A DNA stretch of 64,000 bases from Cupriavidus sp. D39 (GCF_026627925.1 NZ_JAPNLE010000001.1:1-64000), one strand, 5' to 3'; shown: positions 1-7,848, counted from the stretch's first letter. Notes: generated by a model from the letters alone, not told the origin. Made by a program: numbers and translations.

Positions 1-199
1 CCTGGGCGGCCTTCCGCTGAAAGCCGGAGACGAGCTGGGCGTCCTGGGCCGCAGCTTGTCCGACATGCCAGAATTCATTGAGCCAATGGCCGGCTGGACC
101 CTGAGGGCCGCCCCGCATGCCCAACTGAATGGCACCGCGGATGGCCAGAATGGTCGCGATGCTTGCCTCGTCGGTAAAGTCGTTTGTATTGCTAATCAT
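1..199 (-). CDS. Hypothetical protein, 3' end beyond the window
   Basis: An ATG at the complement of 197-199 opens a frame that stays open for 66 codons to the left edge, so the C-terminus is missing. Its start overlaps the stop of the upstream Gp37/Gp68 gene as ATGA (complement of 196-199), the usual sign of translational coupling in this minus-strand gene run. The visible part starts MISNTNDFTDEASIATI and contains a GHWLNEFWHVGQ segment. I do not recognise the family; the N-terminus looks soluble, with no signal peptide or membrane segment. Confidence 0.6.
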   Translation of the reverse strand, partial: MISNTNDFTDEASIATILAIRGAIQLGMRGGPQGPAGHWLNEFWHVGQAAAQDAQLVSGFQRKAAQ

Positions 200-1164
200 T
201 GCGGCGGGTGGGAAGGGTGACCGGTTGGCTGGAGCCCTCGGCATTGCTCGGTCATTTGTTGTCGAAAGATTGGAAAGGCGTCATGCAATTGGCCATCGAG
301 GTGCCGCCCGGCTACCGTCCTTCCGACCATCTTCATGAGCGCGGCGGCGCATGAGTGGAGCTCGCCCTGAGAGTCGCTTGCATAAACCATCCGTCCAGGC
401 TCCGTCGGCACCTCATTCAGAGGCAGCCATTCGCCGTGTTGCTTAAACAGGAACGGAACGCCGGCTTCACGGCATTGGTCACGGAGGTCGCGGGGCCAAA
501 TGGGATGCATCGGCCGTGCGTTGGGGCCGCTCTCTCCGCCGACGACGACCCAGTCGACCTGTTCGGAGCCCACGCGCCGCGGCGGTTGGGTCTCAAAGGG
601 ATCGCTACGCAACCAGATAGGATTCAGCGAGATCCTGCTGAGAAGCGGCTCGACGCTGAGCCAATGGATCGCCGCAGGCACGCTCAACAGCTTTGGCACG
701 TCGCGATCGGCCTCGGCCTGGTTGCAGACGGTGGCGCCGAGCCACACATTGCGCCAGCCGGCGCCCCAATCCGGGGGCAGCATCGACGGGGCATTGCCAA
801 TGCGCTTCGTTAGCAACAGCCAGTCGAGCGATGGCGTGGCGCGGATCAGCTCAAACAGATCCTGGCGCCACTGGGGGTCAACGGCATTGTCGAACACATC
901 GGCTAGGCTTGCGCAGAATACGCGGCGGCGGCGGTTGTGTGCCGTTTCGAACTCGGCGCGGCGCGCATGCCAACGCAGCGGCTGTCCCCAGTTTGCCGCG
1001 GTCGTGCGTCTGCGCTCTGCCGTTGGTCCCCAGGATATCCCCAAGGCGCGGGCGGGTGTCGAGACTTCCGCGTAGCAATGGTCGCAGGCCTGGCTGACCT
1101 TGGTGCAGCCCATCCACGGGTTAAAGGTGCTGTCGCACCAAGCGATGGCAGTTTGCTCAGCCAT
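196..1164 (-). CDS. Phage Gp37/Gp68 family protein (DUF5131)
   Basis: A 322-residue protein starting MAEQTAIAWCDSTFNPW. The N-terminal WCDSTFNPWMGCTKVS segment followed by CDHCYAE is the signature of the Gp37/Gp68 family, in which three clustered cysteines resemble a radical-SAM-type cluster site. Later family blocks are also present: LLLTKRI, WLGATV, WLSVEPLL, DWVVVGGESG and PFLFKQHGEW. Length is normal for the family. The biochemical role is not established; members are common on phages and mobile elements. I chose the ATG at 1164 because it overlaps the end of the preceding gene and matches the family N-terminus; about 60 upstream in-frame residues have no family character. The stop overlaps the start of the next gene as ATGA. 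Confidence 0.85.
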   Translation of the reverse strand: MAEQTAIAWCDSTFNPWMGCTKVSQACDHCYAEVSTPARALGISWGPTAERRRTTAANWGQPLRWHARRAEFETAHNRRRRVFCASLADVFDNAVDPQWRQDLFELIRATPSLDWLLLTKRIGNAPSMLPPDWGAGWRNVWLGATVCNQAEADRDVPKLLSVPAAIHWLSVEPLLSRISLNPIWLRSDPFETQPPRRVGSEQVDWVVVGGESGPNARPMHPIWPRDLRDQCREAGVPFLFKQHGEWLPLNEVPTEPGRMVYASDSQGELHSCAAALMKMVGRTVAGRHLDGQLHDAFPIFRQQMTEQCRGLQPTGHPSHPPQ

Positions 1165-1459
1165 TGGACGATTGTCGTTGGGAAGTGTCTTCGGGGGCTG
1201 CCGTCTCCGTCTTCTGTTCAAGGACGTGTGCCGTGTGACGGGCGTAGGTGGCCACGGATCGCCAATAGGATGCCATCGGTCCCTTCCGCCGGCGACACGC
1301 CTGCTCTGCCTCCGTGTTGGCCTGATCTCGTAGCTGGCGAAACACCAATGCAATCGCGCGCCGTTGTTCGAGCGGGAGGCGGCGAAGGCTATCAGCTGCA
1401 GGCAATTGGAATAGCGGATTGATATAGCCCATTCGTGCGTTCAGAGTTTTGTCGTCCAA
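1157..1459 (-). CDS. Hypothetical small basic protein
   Basis: A frame of 100 codons whose end overlaps the start of the Gp37/Gp68 gene by 8 bases, which supports coupled translation. The product is charged and probably helical (RRLPLEQRRAIALVFRQLRDQ, a likely DNA- or protein-binding helix), with no cysteine pair, signal or membrane segment. The longest version begins at a TTG (1459); an in-frame ATG lies at 1432 and neither has a strong Shine-Dalgarno, so the start is uncertain. Family not recognised. Confidence 0.6.
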   Translation of the reverse strand: MDDKTLNARMGYINPLFQLPAADSLRRLPLEQRRAIALVFRQLRDQANTEAEQACRRRKGPMASYWRSVATYARHTAHVLEQKTETAAPEDTSQRQSSNG

Positions 1460-1476
1460 AAGCGTAACGCGCGAGT

Positions 1477-1498
1477 GTCGATGTCAAGTTTCATCGAC
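1477..1498. promoter_or_regulatory. Inverted repeat upstream of the Gp37/Gp68 unit
   Basis: GTCGATG (1477-1483) and CATCGAC (1492-1498) form a perfect 7-bp inverted repeat with an 8-base spacer. They lie in the 74-base gap between the FtsK-gamma-like gene and the next minus-strand gene. No T run follows in either direction, so an operator or RNA stem is more likely than a terminator. The CATCGAC half resembles the ATCGAC tail of the repeated leader element found elsewhere in the window. Confidence 0.35.
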
Positions 1499-1533
1499 CC
1501 GGGGCGCTAGGCCATGCGAGGCGGCAAGCGCAG

Positions 1534-1830
1534 TTAATGCTGCGTTGTCCAGAAGCCGTTCGTGAGACGCGGACAGTGCTTGTCTGGCGAAGGCGCGCAA
1601 TGCGTCGAGTTCCTGGCGATTGCCGGCGGCGTGTAGGTGTACACGCCGCCTGGAAGCCGTTGAATCACGCCGGTCTCGTTGGCTATGGCCTGCAAAAGCG
1701 CTTCGGCTGTCAGCGGGTCGACGGCTAGCCGGCGTTGCAGCAGCGGGATCGATCCGGCGCGATTGGCTTGTACGATGGCCAGGGCCTCGGCGATTAGCGG
1801 GTCTGAGAGGACTTGAGCTTCTTTCGGCAT
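1534..1830 (-). CDS. Small protein with an FtsK-gamma-like winged helix
   Basis: A 98-residue protein. Residues about 9-55 (DPLIAEALAIV, then SIPLLQRRLAVDPLTAEALL, then GVI) follow the pattern of the FtsK/SpoIIIE gamma domain, in which DPL..A..V.....SIS.LQR.L.I....A..L...M..G describes the DNA-reading winged helix. Here the domain stands alone, with no motor domain, followed by a short tail. By analogy it may bind a short DNA sequence, but no partner is visible. It starts 4 bases after the DUF1173 stop, so the two are almost certainly co-transcribed. Assignment rests on pattern similarity only. Confidence 0.6.
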   Translation of the reverse strand: MPKEAQVLSDPLIAEALAIVQANRAGSIPLLQRRLAVDPLTAEALLQAIANETGVIQRLPGGVYTYTPPAIARNSTHCAPSPDKHCPRLTNGFWTTQH

Positions 1831-1834
1831 GGTC

Positions 1835-3046
1835 CTATTGGGCAGTTGGTGGCAGGACTAGCGACGCCAGAGGCTGTACCGACGGCGTCCACTCGATGCA
1901 GGCGATGCCTTCCCGCCGATAGTAGGCACGCTTCTCAGCCTGGCGCGCGTCGTAGGCCGCGTTGCCGGACATGCCAAGCACCTCGATCACCACGGGCGAG
2001 GCGCAGTCGTTCAGGACGAAGTCCGGGTGAACGGCTTTCCGGTCGACGTGTCGTACCGGCTTCTCGAATGCCCGGCCGTGGGAAATAAGGTGATCAGCCA
2101 TCTCGACCTCGAACGACGAGTCACAGGGGAGGAAATCGCGGTTCGCGAGCAAGGCAGCCATGTCGACGACGCTACGGTTTCCGCTCGCGGTCAGTTCCAC
2201 GGCGAGGACCGCGATCGCGCGACGTTCGGGTTGGCCAATTGCTGATACAGCGGGCGAATAGGATTCGCACAGCTTGGCGTACAGGGACTTGGACATATAG
2301 TAGACATTCCTGCTCTGGCGCAGGATCAGCTGGTATCCAAACTTGCTCGGGCCAATGCTGTCGATTTCGCCGATGACGATGCCGCGTGGCGTTGTCGTTG
2401 GCGTCGGTGCGAGTCGCGCCTGGAACGCCGCAAGGTCGGCCAGGATCTGGTCCTTGCGATCTGGATGCCACGGCTGCATGACGTGCAGTACCGTCTCGTC
2501 GGCGTTGCCATTGATGCGGCAACCGTCCAGTTCAGTCGTGAGCTGCGACCAGCAGGCGCTCCAGTTGCGCCGACCCGAGCCAGGCCAAACATTGAGGCCG
2601 GCGCGCTCCCAGGCATACTCAAGAAACGCCAGAAGGCCAGCGCTACGGCGCTGCGCGCGGGAAGCCCTTGGCGAGGATGCTTCGCTCTTCGGTCGAGCCG
2701 GGGACTTCGAGCTGAGGACCATGGAGAGGTCGAGGCGGATGTCGTGGATACCAGCTTCCTGCCGAAAGGCATCGAGGGAGGTGCCGGCCTTCCCGCTCTG
2801 CCCCTGCTTGCGATGGAACGGGCATGCCTTGTCGTGGAGATGGGCCTCATCGGGCCAGCGCGCGAGCAGGAAGATGTCCCGGTGGCGGCGGATCACGACC
2901 CGCGGCCGCGGCCGGCCGGCGGTGCAGCCGCACTCTGCATAGCCCGGCCGGATCTTGGCCACTTCAAGGACGCGCGAATAGCGCCCCGGGTGCTCCTGTA
3001 CATCGCCGAGGTCATGTTCCTCGGCGCCAATTCGGATTTGGGGCAT
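1835..3046 (-). CDS. DUF1173 family protein
   Basis: A 403-residue protein. The N-terminus has a probable metal site: YAECGCTAGRPRPRVVIRR followed by HLHDKACPFH (residues about 36-77), as in plasmid-borne DUF1173 proteins. The C-terminal part has HPDFVLND, then PVVIEVLGM and a lysine/arginine-rich helix (YDARQAEKRAYYRREG), the layout of a PD-(D/E)XK nuclease-like fold (D...E-x-L). Function in the family is unknown; a DNA-processing role on mobile DNA is my inference. Start ATG at 3046 has AGGAG 9 bases upstream. Three bases separate it from the helicase remnant upstream in the same direction. Confidence 0.7.
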   Translation of the reverse strand: MPQIRIGAEEHDLGDVQEHPGRYSRVLEVAKIRPGYAECGCTAGRPRPRVVIRRHRDIFLLARWPDEAHLHDKACPFHRKQGQSGKAGTSLDAFRQEAGIHDIRLDLSMVLSSKSPARPKSEASSPRASRAQRRSAGLLAFLEYAWERAGLNVWPGSGRRNWSACWSQLTTELDGCRINGNADETVLHVMQPWHPDRKDQILADLAAFQARLAPTPTTTPRGIVIGEIDSIGPSKFGYQLILRQSRNVYYMSKSLYAKLCESYSPAVSAIGQPERRAIAVLAVELTASGNRSVVDMAALLANRDFLPCDSSFEVEMADHLISHGRAFEKPVRHVDRKAVHPDFVLNDCASPVVIEVLGMSGNAAYDARQAEKRAYYRREGIACIEWTPSVQPLASLVLPPTAQ

Positions 3047-3049
3047 GGT

Positions 3050-3355
3050 TCAGACTCCTGCGTCGAGAAAGACGCGTTGTATGTCGCGATGCACATCGGA
3101 TGTGTCCAGCAACTGCTTAGCCCGGGTCGCGCCGACGTAGAACAGACGCTTATCTTCCGCGGGCATGGTCAGCTTGGCGTCATCGCCTTGGCGGAAGCGG
3201 AAGTCTCCGGCGAGGCGGACGCGGTTCCATTCCAGAGCGTCGGCCGCAAGGCGCAGGGTCGATGTCCTTCCTGCGCCGGCGTAGGCCTTCGCCTTGATCG
3301 GTTTGCCAGTTCGGACTGCCTCTACGACGGCATGCTGCTCATCAGTCGACCTCAT
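3050..3355 (-). pseudogene. UvrD/Rep-like helicase remnant with large internal deletion
   Basis: The frame encodes about 101 residues that join the two ends of a superfamily-1 helicase. The N-terminus (STDEQHAVVEAVRTG, then IKAKAYAGAGRTSTL) is the Q motif and Walker A region; the C-terminus (DKRLFYVGATRAKQLLDTS) is the last helicase motif. Intact members have several hundred residues between them. The Walker A lysine is arginine (GAGRTST for GAGKTST), so even the retained nucleotide site is abnormal. The frame stays open and is tightly packed between two genes (TGATG overlap with the upstream gene, 3-base gap downstream). It could be a decayed gene or a kept small protein; an inactive helicase remnant is most likely. 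Confidence 0.75.
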
Positions 3356-3801
3356 CACGCCAGCCTCATCGGCGTTTGGATATGAGGGGCGGGGCGCCTA
3401 TCCACAATTGCCTGATACGCAGTTCGCGCCGCGGCGCTCCTGCGTTCCCCTTCGCCGGTCACGCTTTCGACAACATAGATAAAGTACGTCGGCGAGGTCG
3501 GGCCAACCCAGGCCTCCCACCGCGCGCGGATCACGGCGCGGACTGTCTCAGGTTGCGCGAAGTACATCCTGCGGCCGTGCCGCCAATGTCTTGCGTCCAA
3601 TTCCCGCATGGTGCGCTCCATACTGTCTGCCCTTCTTTGGCGGCGGGTGATCTCCTCCGTTGCATCGTGCTGCTCAGCCTGGATGTGCTCGCAAAAAAGC
3701 GGATACCGCGCTTGCTCCTTCTGCTGCTTGCGGGCGAACGCAGCCTGTTGGCGCTGGTTAAAGTCGATGGGTTGGTAACGTTCGCGGCGGGTAAATCGCA
3801 T
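3355..3801 (-). CDS. Hypothetical protein, first gene of the minus-strand unit
   Basis: A 148-residue, strongly charged protein starting MRFTRRERYQPIDFNQRQQ. The first 75 residues are rich in Arg, Gln and Glu and likely helical or coiled; the second half contains RARWEAWVGPTSPTYFIYVVES, which looks like a compact globular part. No signal peptide, membrane segment or known motif. Its stop overlaps the next start (TGATG). The promoter of the whole minus-strand run should lie between 3802 and about 3920, shared with the divergent plus-strand gene. Family not recognised. Confidence 0.6.
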   Translation of the reverse strand: MRFTRRERYQPIDFNQRQQAAFARKQQKEQARYPLFCEHIQAEQHDATEEITRRQRRADSMERTMRELDARHWRHGRRMYFAQPETVRAVIRARWEAWVGPTSPTYFIYVVESVTGEGERRSAAARTAYQAIVDRRPAPHIQTPMRLA

Positions 3802-3921
3802 GGTGTCGGAGTATTGTTGGGTAGTTCTAGCCTACCGGCCCGCCAGCGATGTCAAGGTGGGCGCAGCTTTCCAGAGAGCATTTTGGCCCGAGACTGGGTG
3901 GCGTCAGCCTTGGAAAGCTGT

Positions 3922-4437
3922 ATGATTTCGCGTCGCTTTTACGGTAATGCCGCTGCTTCCATGAGAGAGGTTTCGCTCGGCCCGCGTCCCGCCTCGGAGC
4001 GGGAGATGGTCCCGCCTGGGGGCGAGAACTATCAGGCCCTGACCACGATTGATGCCTTCGCCTTCCGGCGTATGTTGGACCGCGTGTTCTGGCATCCCGA
4101 ACCGGAGGTGCTGAGGTTTGAGGTGCGGGCGAACCCGTCCCCCGTGGGTAGCATCTATGACGTGGTTGCCCTGGTGTCGGACGCCGGGGTGGCCTGGTTC
4201 AACAGGGAGCTGATCCCTGGTCGTTGGGACTACGTTGCATTCTCGGAAATCGGCTGGGGAATGGCGAAGTTGTACCGGCAAGAGGCCATCGATGCCGGCC
4301 GAACCCACGAGGATGATGGCTCCGCCGTCGGCGGCGGGCCGATGCCGGATTTCTCGCATCTGCAGGATCCGGCTGAGCGCGAGCGGTATCGATGGGCCGT
4401 CATCAACCACCTGCGCATACAAGGACGTCGCGGCTAG
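3922..4437 (+). CDS. Hypothetical protein, paralogue family A copy 1
   Basis: A protein of 171 residues (ATG 3922, preceded by GGAAAG at good distance) or 158 (ATG 3961). The core (FRRMLDRVFWHPEPEVLRFE, then YDVVALVSDAGVAWFN, then WDYVAFSEIGW) aligns along its length with the frameshifted gene at 5437-5915 (LQRIFGFPPPEQLSF, YEVVACMNSRGAKRFD, WDHIARAELTW), so these are diverged duplicates. The C-terminal PDFSHLQDPAERERYRW matches PDFPDHPVAYW there. No known motif, signal or membrane helix. It sits first in a block of duplicated unknown genes. The shorter start matches the paralogue's N-terminus better; the longer one has the better ribosome site. Confidence 0.65.
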   Translation: MISRRFYGNAAASMREVSLGPRPASEREMVPPGGENYQALTTIDAFAFRRMLDRVFWHPEPEVLRFEVRANPSPVGSIYDVVALVSDAGVAWFNRELIPGRWDYVAFSEIGWGMAKLYRQEAIDAGRTHEDDGSAVGGGPMPDFSHLQDPAERERYRWAVINHLRIQGRRG

Positions 4438-4468
4438 GCCGGGTCTTCCACCGTTGGCGGCTTTGCGG

Positions 4469-4584
4469 TATTCTCTCGGCAATTCTCGCGTCTCAGACGC
4501 ATCGACCCCGCCATCTCCACGATGGCTAGCACAAACTGCCCGGCCCACGCCGGCAGTCTTCACCCTCTCGGGACTCACGTCCCG
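4469..4584 (+). promoter_or_regulatory. Repeated leader element copy 1 with stem-loop
   Basis: A -10-like TATTCT (4469-4474) is followed 13 nt later by GCGTCTCAGACGC (4488-4500) and ATCGA (4501-4505). A stem-loop CGGGAC (4569-4574)/GTCCCG (4579-4584) follows, and the gene starts at 4616. The stretch TTGCGGTATTCTCTCG around the hexamer is repeated almost exactly in copy 2, which precedes the parB gene. Confidence 0.7.
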
Positions 4585-4615
4585 GATGGGCGTGTTCCCT
4601 TTTCGGAGCATTCCC

Positions 4616-5074
4616 ATGCAATTCGTTTCCCAACAGGCATCACAGCCGTCGCGTATTGCTGGCGCCCACGCTGGCTCCTGCGATCGTGCTCGACACGCTG
4701 CTATCGAAAACACCCGCCGGTTCGTGCTGTCCAAGCTCGCCTTGGACCGAAGGCCTGTCGGTGCCGTGGTGCTGCGCAAGAGCTTCCAGGTGTCCGAAGC
4801 CGGACGCCTGACTTCGACAAGTGTCCAGACCATGGATGCCGCGCTCAACGCGGTGAAGGCTTTCGCTGAAAGCTGCGACATGGATGACCTCGCGGCTGAG
4901 CTTCTCCCGCTCAATCTGTACGGCTGCATGGGAAGACGGGCGGTGCCGCTGCCGGGTCTCGAGCTAGCGTTCTTTAAAGGCTGGTGCGAGTTCCGCTTCG
5001 ATACCGAGCTCGGCAACAAGCTGCTTGCATTCGTCGAGAAGCATGGCGGCCAATTCTTGATGGACCACTACTGA
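4616..5074 (+). CDS. Hypothetical protein, paralogue family B (short form)
   Basis: A 152-residue protein with GGAGC a few bases before the ATG at 4616. Its C-terminal half (VVLRKSFQV, LELAFFKGWCEFRFDTELGN, FVEKHGGQFLM) aligns with the C-terminus of the two longer family B genes (LDLVFFKDQWEFRLSHQLAD and the matching region of the 16041 gene). It therefore keeps only the C-terminal domain of that family. No motif of known function, no signal peptide. It is the first gene after leader copy 1, followed by a small membrane protein and the second family A copy, each with its own leader stem-loop. Confidence 0.65.
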   Translation: MQFVSQQASQPSRIAGAHAGSCDRARHAAIENTRRFVLSKLALDRRPVGAVVLRKSFQVSEAGRLTSTSVQTMDAALNAVKAFAESCDMDDLAAELLPLNLYGCMGRRAVPLPGLELAFFKGWCEFRFDTELGNKLLAFVEKHGGQFLMDHY

Positions 5075-5099
5075 TTCGTCTCTCCTCTTTCCACCCCGT

Positions 5100-5139
5100 G
5101 GGGCTTGCCCCCATGGGCGACGCTCCCTCCACGCGGAGC
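5100..5139 (+). promoter_or_regulatory. Intercistronic leader: stem-loop plus Shine-Dalgarno hairpin
   Basis: GGGGC (5100-5104) pairs with GCCCC (5107-5111). Then GCTCC (5122-5126) pairs with GGAGC (5135-5139), which contains the Shine-Dalgarno for the ATG at 5144. The second stem would hide the ribosome site. Confidence 0.55.
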
Positions 5140-5143
5140 CAAC

Positions 5144-5359
5144 ATGATCTTTTCCACGCGTTTCGCCGCCCGTGTTCTTGTCGCGCTGATGCAGGACCTG
5201 CTCTCGGTCCTGTACTGCCTGATGACGACGCAGGACGACGCTGTTCTGTTGCAGCAAATGCTGTCGTGCGGCGCGATAGGCGCGCTGCTTCTGGTTGGCT
5301 GTCTGCTTAGGGCGCTCGCTACGCTGGACGCCGGCAATAGCCAGATCGGCCAGGCGTAA
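5144..5359 (+). CDS. Small membrane protein
   Basis: A 71-residue protein beginning MIFSTRFAARVLVALMQDLL. Two hydrophobic stretches (about residues 9-25 and 41-59, the latter GAIGALLLVGCLLRALATL) suggest two membrane helices with a short polar loop (MTTQDDAV). GGAGC lies 5 bases before the ATG, inside the hairpin described above. No family recognised; it lies between two genes of the duplicated unknown families, probably in one transcript. Confidence 0.55.
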   Translation: MIFSTRFAARVLVALMQDLLSVLYCLMTTQDDAVLLQQMLSCGAIGALLLVGCLLRALATLDAGNSQIGQA

Positions 5360-5436
5360 GGCCGGTCGTTCGCACTCTCACCCACTGGGGAACGCCCCCA
5401 GTGGGGCTTCCCGGACCATACTTCTTGGAAGCCACA

Positions 5437-5915
5437 ATGAACCTTTTCCCCATCCGAATCGAAGTCGGGCCCGTCCCTGCCGAAGAGGCGTGCGCTCAGG
5501 TCCGAGATCCAGACTACATGGCGCGCTCGCGCAGCGAGACCGCCGTGTACGTACGGCAGTTGCAACGGATCTTCGGCTTTCCGCCACCGGAGCAACTGTC
5601 GTTCCAACGCCAGGGCTTTTCCCACGACTTCGGACGGCATTACGAGGTCGTCGCCTGCATGAACTCGCGGGGCGCAAAGCGCTTCGACGAAGCGATGCTG
5701 CCAACGAACTGGGACCATATCGCCCGCGCGGAACTCACTTGGTCACTGCTGAGCCGGCGTTACCGCGAGGAATACTGGGCCGGCATGCGCGGACCGGATG
5801 AGGTACCTCCCTGTATCTCGGTGCTGTACCCGACTTCCCCGACCATCCCGTCGCGTACTGGATGGCGCTGGGCTGGACACCAACGGCGGCAGCGCCGGTG
5901 CTTGGTCACCACTGA
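5437..5915 (+). pseudogene. Hypothetical protein, paralogue family A copy 2, apparent frameshift
   Basis: From the ATG at 5437 (MNLFPIRIEVGPVPAEE) the frame matches the family A gene at 3922 up to about 5800 (RREEYWAGMRGPDE). The expected C-terminus (AVPDFPDHPVAYWMALGW, stop 5913-5915) is then found in the -1 frame. One extra base near 5802 (GAGG) would join the two and end the protein in the same way as its paralogue. The uncorrected frame runs on into the next gene and has no family character. A stem-loop ACTGGGG (5384-5390)/CCCCAGT (5396-5402) lies ahead of the start. A true mutation and a sequencing error are both possible. Confidence 0.65.
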
Positions 5916-5988
5916 ACCAGAACCACGTTATCGACCCGTCCGGGGGCGCTCCCGGAGGGGGCGTTTCCGGCTTTTCACTTACAAAGCC

Positions 5989-6224
5989 ATGTACAACGCA
6001 ATCGTTTCCAAGTTCATCGATGCCCAGAAGGCTGCCGAGGCCGCCTATCAAGCCGCTGTCGACTTTGAGAGGGCGCAACTGCCGGGGTTGGAGTCGCACC
6101 TCTACAGTGCGGAAGTTCGTAGCGGTTACTCCACAGCGCGGGAGCTTGCCGCGTTCTGCGAGCACGTCGCGGGGCGCATCCTAATGCGGGCCAGCAAGGA
6201 GTTCGCGCCTCCGGGGGCGTCCCT
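5989..6224 (+). pseudogene. Paralogue family B copy 1, 5' part (split by IS21-family element)
   Basis: The ATG at 5989 opens MYNAIVSKFIDAQKAAEAAY, which aligns with the start of the intact family B gene at 16041 (MYNIVANAFKAAQESGRQAY). The match continues through RILMRASKEFAPPGAS, where the IS21-family element begins. Joined to 15423-15975 the gene gives 262 residues, close to the 257 of the intact copy, with an identical residue count across the insertion point. A stem-loop TCCGGG (5939-5944)/CCCGGA (5951-5956) precedes it. The gene is inactivated in this sequence. Confidence 0.8.
6220..6224 (+). repeat. Target-site duplication, left copy (IS21-family)
   Basis: TCCCT here and at 15418-15422 flank the IS21-family element; removing the element and one copy restores the family B reading frame. 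Confidence 0.85.
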
Positions 6225-6328
6225 TGTTAGCGGCGGTGTAAAACCGCGCATAAACGGCGGCGCAAGGTTGAGTAAAAGCGTCAACAACACCAGGCGGCCA
6301 GTGACCGCCGCCGGGCGAGTCGGATGGT

Positions 6329-6547
6329 TCAGAAGAGATTGTCGAGGATATCTTCTGGATCGTCAGGAGGCGCTCGCTGCGCGCGAATCAGGTCATGCAA
6401 CTCGGTGGAGTAGCGCATCCAGATTCGCGCGCGCAGATCGCTGAGCAGTTCGAAGACGGCGAGTGCCTGCTCGGGCGTCCAGTCCCCGTCTATCAAGAAG
6501 TCGAGCCCGCGGACGATACCCGAGGGCAGGTGTGCGAGGCTTTTCAT
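6329..6547 (-). CDS. Small IS21-associated accessory protein
   Basis: A 72-residue acidic protein (MKSLAHLPSGIVRGLDFLID) that starts where istB stops, sharing bases around 6547. Lies inside the IS just before its left terminal repeats, so it belongs to the element. The content (DGDWTPEQALAVFELLSDLRARIW) looks like a helical bundle. No function is known to me. Confidence 0.6.
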   Translation of the reverse strand: MKSLAHLPSGIVRGLDFLIDGDWTPEQALAVFELLSDLRARIWMRYSTELHDLIRAQRAPPDDPEDILDNLF

Positions 6548-7308
6548 TACTTTTTCTCCATACGGGCGGTATGGCGTCTTTTGGCGCGCAGTTCGGCCCG
6601 TTCCCGCGCTTCCTTGACCCGATAGGACTCACCCTCGATGGCAATGACTTCGGCGCGATGCACCAGCCGGTCGACCAGCGAGACGACGCAGGCGGCATTG
6701 GGGAACACCTCCGACCATTCGGCGAACGGCCGGTTCGTCGTGACCACCGTACTGGTGGCCCCATACCGGCGGCTGACGAGTTCGAACAGCAGGTCGGCGT
6801 GGCGGTTCGAGTAGGACAGGTAGCCGACTTCGTCAATGACCAGCACGTCCGGGGTTGCATAGCGGTGCAGGCGTCGGCGCAGGGCCGAGTCGCTGTCGAG
6901 CGCGGCCAGTTCGCCGAGCATCTGGCCGGCGGTGGTGAACAACGCGGTATGACCGTGCACCAGCGCCTGATAGGCCAGATTCAGCGCCAGCGTCGACTTG
7001 CCGACGCCGTTCGGGCCGATCAGCACGACGTTGGCTTTATCCTTGAGGAACTCGAGCGACATCAGTTCCTCAACGGTGGCCCGGTCGCAGCGCGATGGCC
7101 AGGTCCAATCGAAGTCGCACAGTGACTTGAAGTTGCCCAGACGGGCATCCCGGATGCGTCGCTCCAGCGAGCGACGGGCACGCTCTTCTTCTTCCCACTG
7201 CAGCAGCGGCGCGACCCATGGCTCGGTCGCAACCTCCGGCCAGTGCGCCAGCAGTCCAACCAGGCGCAAGGCGTTCGCCCGGGCTTGCAGATTCTCAGGC
7301 GTGGTCAT
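6547..7308 (-). CDS. istB: IS21-family ATP-binding protein IstB
   Basis: A DnaC/IstB-type AAA+ protein of about 253 residues that assists IstA in target capture. Walker A is NVVLIGPNGVGKSTLALN, Walker B VLVIDEVGYL, followed by the sensor-type segment STVVTTNRPFAEW. I chose the ATG at 7308 because GGGAGAGG lies just upstream; an earlier ATG at 7332 would add eight residues. The start overlaps the end of istA by 14 bases, as in other IS21 elements. The gene appears intact, but its partner istA is split. Confidence 0.9.
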   Translation of the reverse strand: MTTPENLQARANALRLVGLLAHWPEVATEPWVAPLLQWEEEERARRSLERRIRDARLGNFKSLCDFDWTWPSRCDRATVEELMSLEFLKDKANVVLIGPNGVGKSTLALNLAYQALVHGHTALFTTAGQMLGELAALDSDSALRRRLHRYATPDVLVIDEVGYLSYSNRHADLLFELVSRRYGATSTVVTTNRPFAEWSEVFPNAACVVSLVDRLVHRAEVIAIEGESYRVKEARERAELRAKRRHTARMEKK

Positions 7309-7830
7309 CGGCCTCTCCCGTGAGTTGGTCATAGATGTCGAGCCGGTGGGGTGTCACCGGTCTGTCCTTGTGCCGGACGTGCTCGGGCAGATTGACGAGC
7401 ACTGGCGGAGGCGCGTGTCGCGCCTCGCGCCGGCGTTCCAGCGCCAGACGCACTGGGTTCTGGTGTGGTGCGGCATCGCTCGCGAGCGTTTCGTCGATTG
7501 CTGCTTGCAGTTCGGCAGCGCCATAACGGTCCAGCAGCCGCAGCAGGTGGGTGGTGATATTGCCCAGATTGCCGCCCCGTTCAGCGGCACGCAGCATCAG
7601 CGCCTGGCTGGCCGGCACGGCTCTGGTGAGATGGTCGAGGCCGCGATGGTGGCGGGCTTCGCGTTTGCGCGCAACGAGGGCGTCAATGTGGGCGGCAATC
7701 TCGATCTGCGCGCCGCGATCGTAACTGCGCCCATGGGTGGCGAGCAGATCGGCACCATCGAGAATGCGTACCTGCCGGGGATCGGCCCGTACCGTGAGTG
7801 TGCGCTGCACATGGGTGTGCGGGATCGAGT
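7295..7830 (-). pseudogene. istA: istA, 3' fragment (C-terminal part of the IS21 transposase)
   Basis: The frame reads NSIPHTHVQRTLTVRADPRQ and onward to DIYDQLTGEADDHA, the C-terminal beta-barrel and tail of IstA. It has no start of its own in the correct place and is joined to the N-terminal part at 13651-14624 only if the recombinase-trio element is removed. An internal ATG could give a 171-residue fragment that lacks all catalytic residues. Confidence 0.85.
7824..7830 (+). repeat. Core direct repeat, left junction of recombinase-trio element
   Basis: ATCGAGT here and ATCGTGT at 13651-13657 are the two junction copies, 5,827 bases apart and one mismatch different. Recombination between them restores istA (Asp-Tyr-Thr/Ser-Ile-Pro). 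Confidence 0.8.
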
Positions 7831-7848
7831 TACGCGCAAGAGAGAAAA

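Noticed and set aside
3961..4060. A ninth leader element near the family A start (CGCGTCGCTTTTACGG around 3930)
   Set aside because: It has GCGTC but no GACGC partner and no ATCGA tail.
3904..5019. Open frame of 371 codons on the minus strand across the family A and B genes
   Set aside because: The plus-strand genes are supported by paralogues and leaders; this frame has neither.
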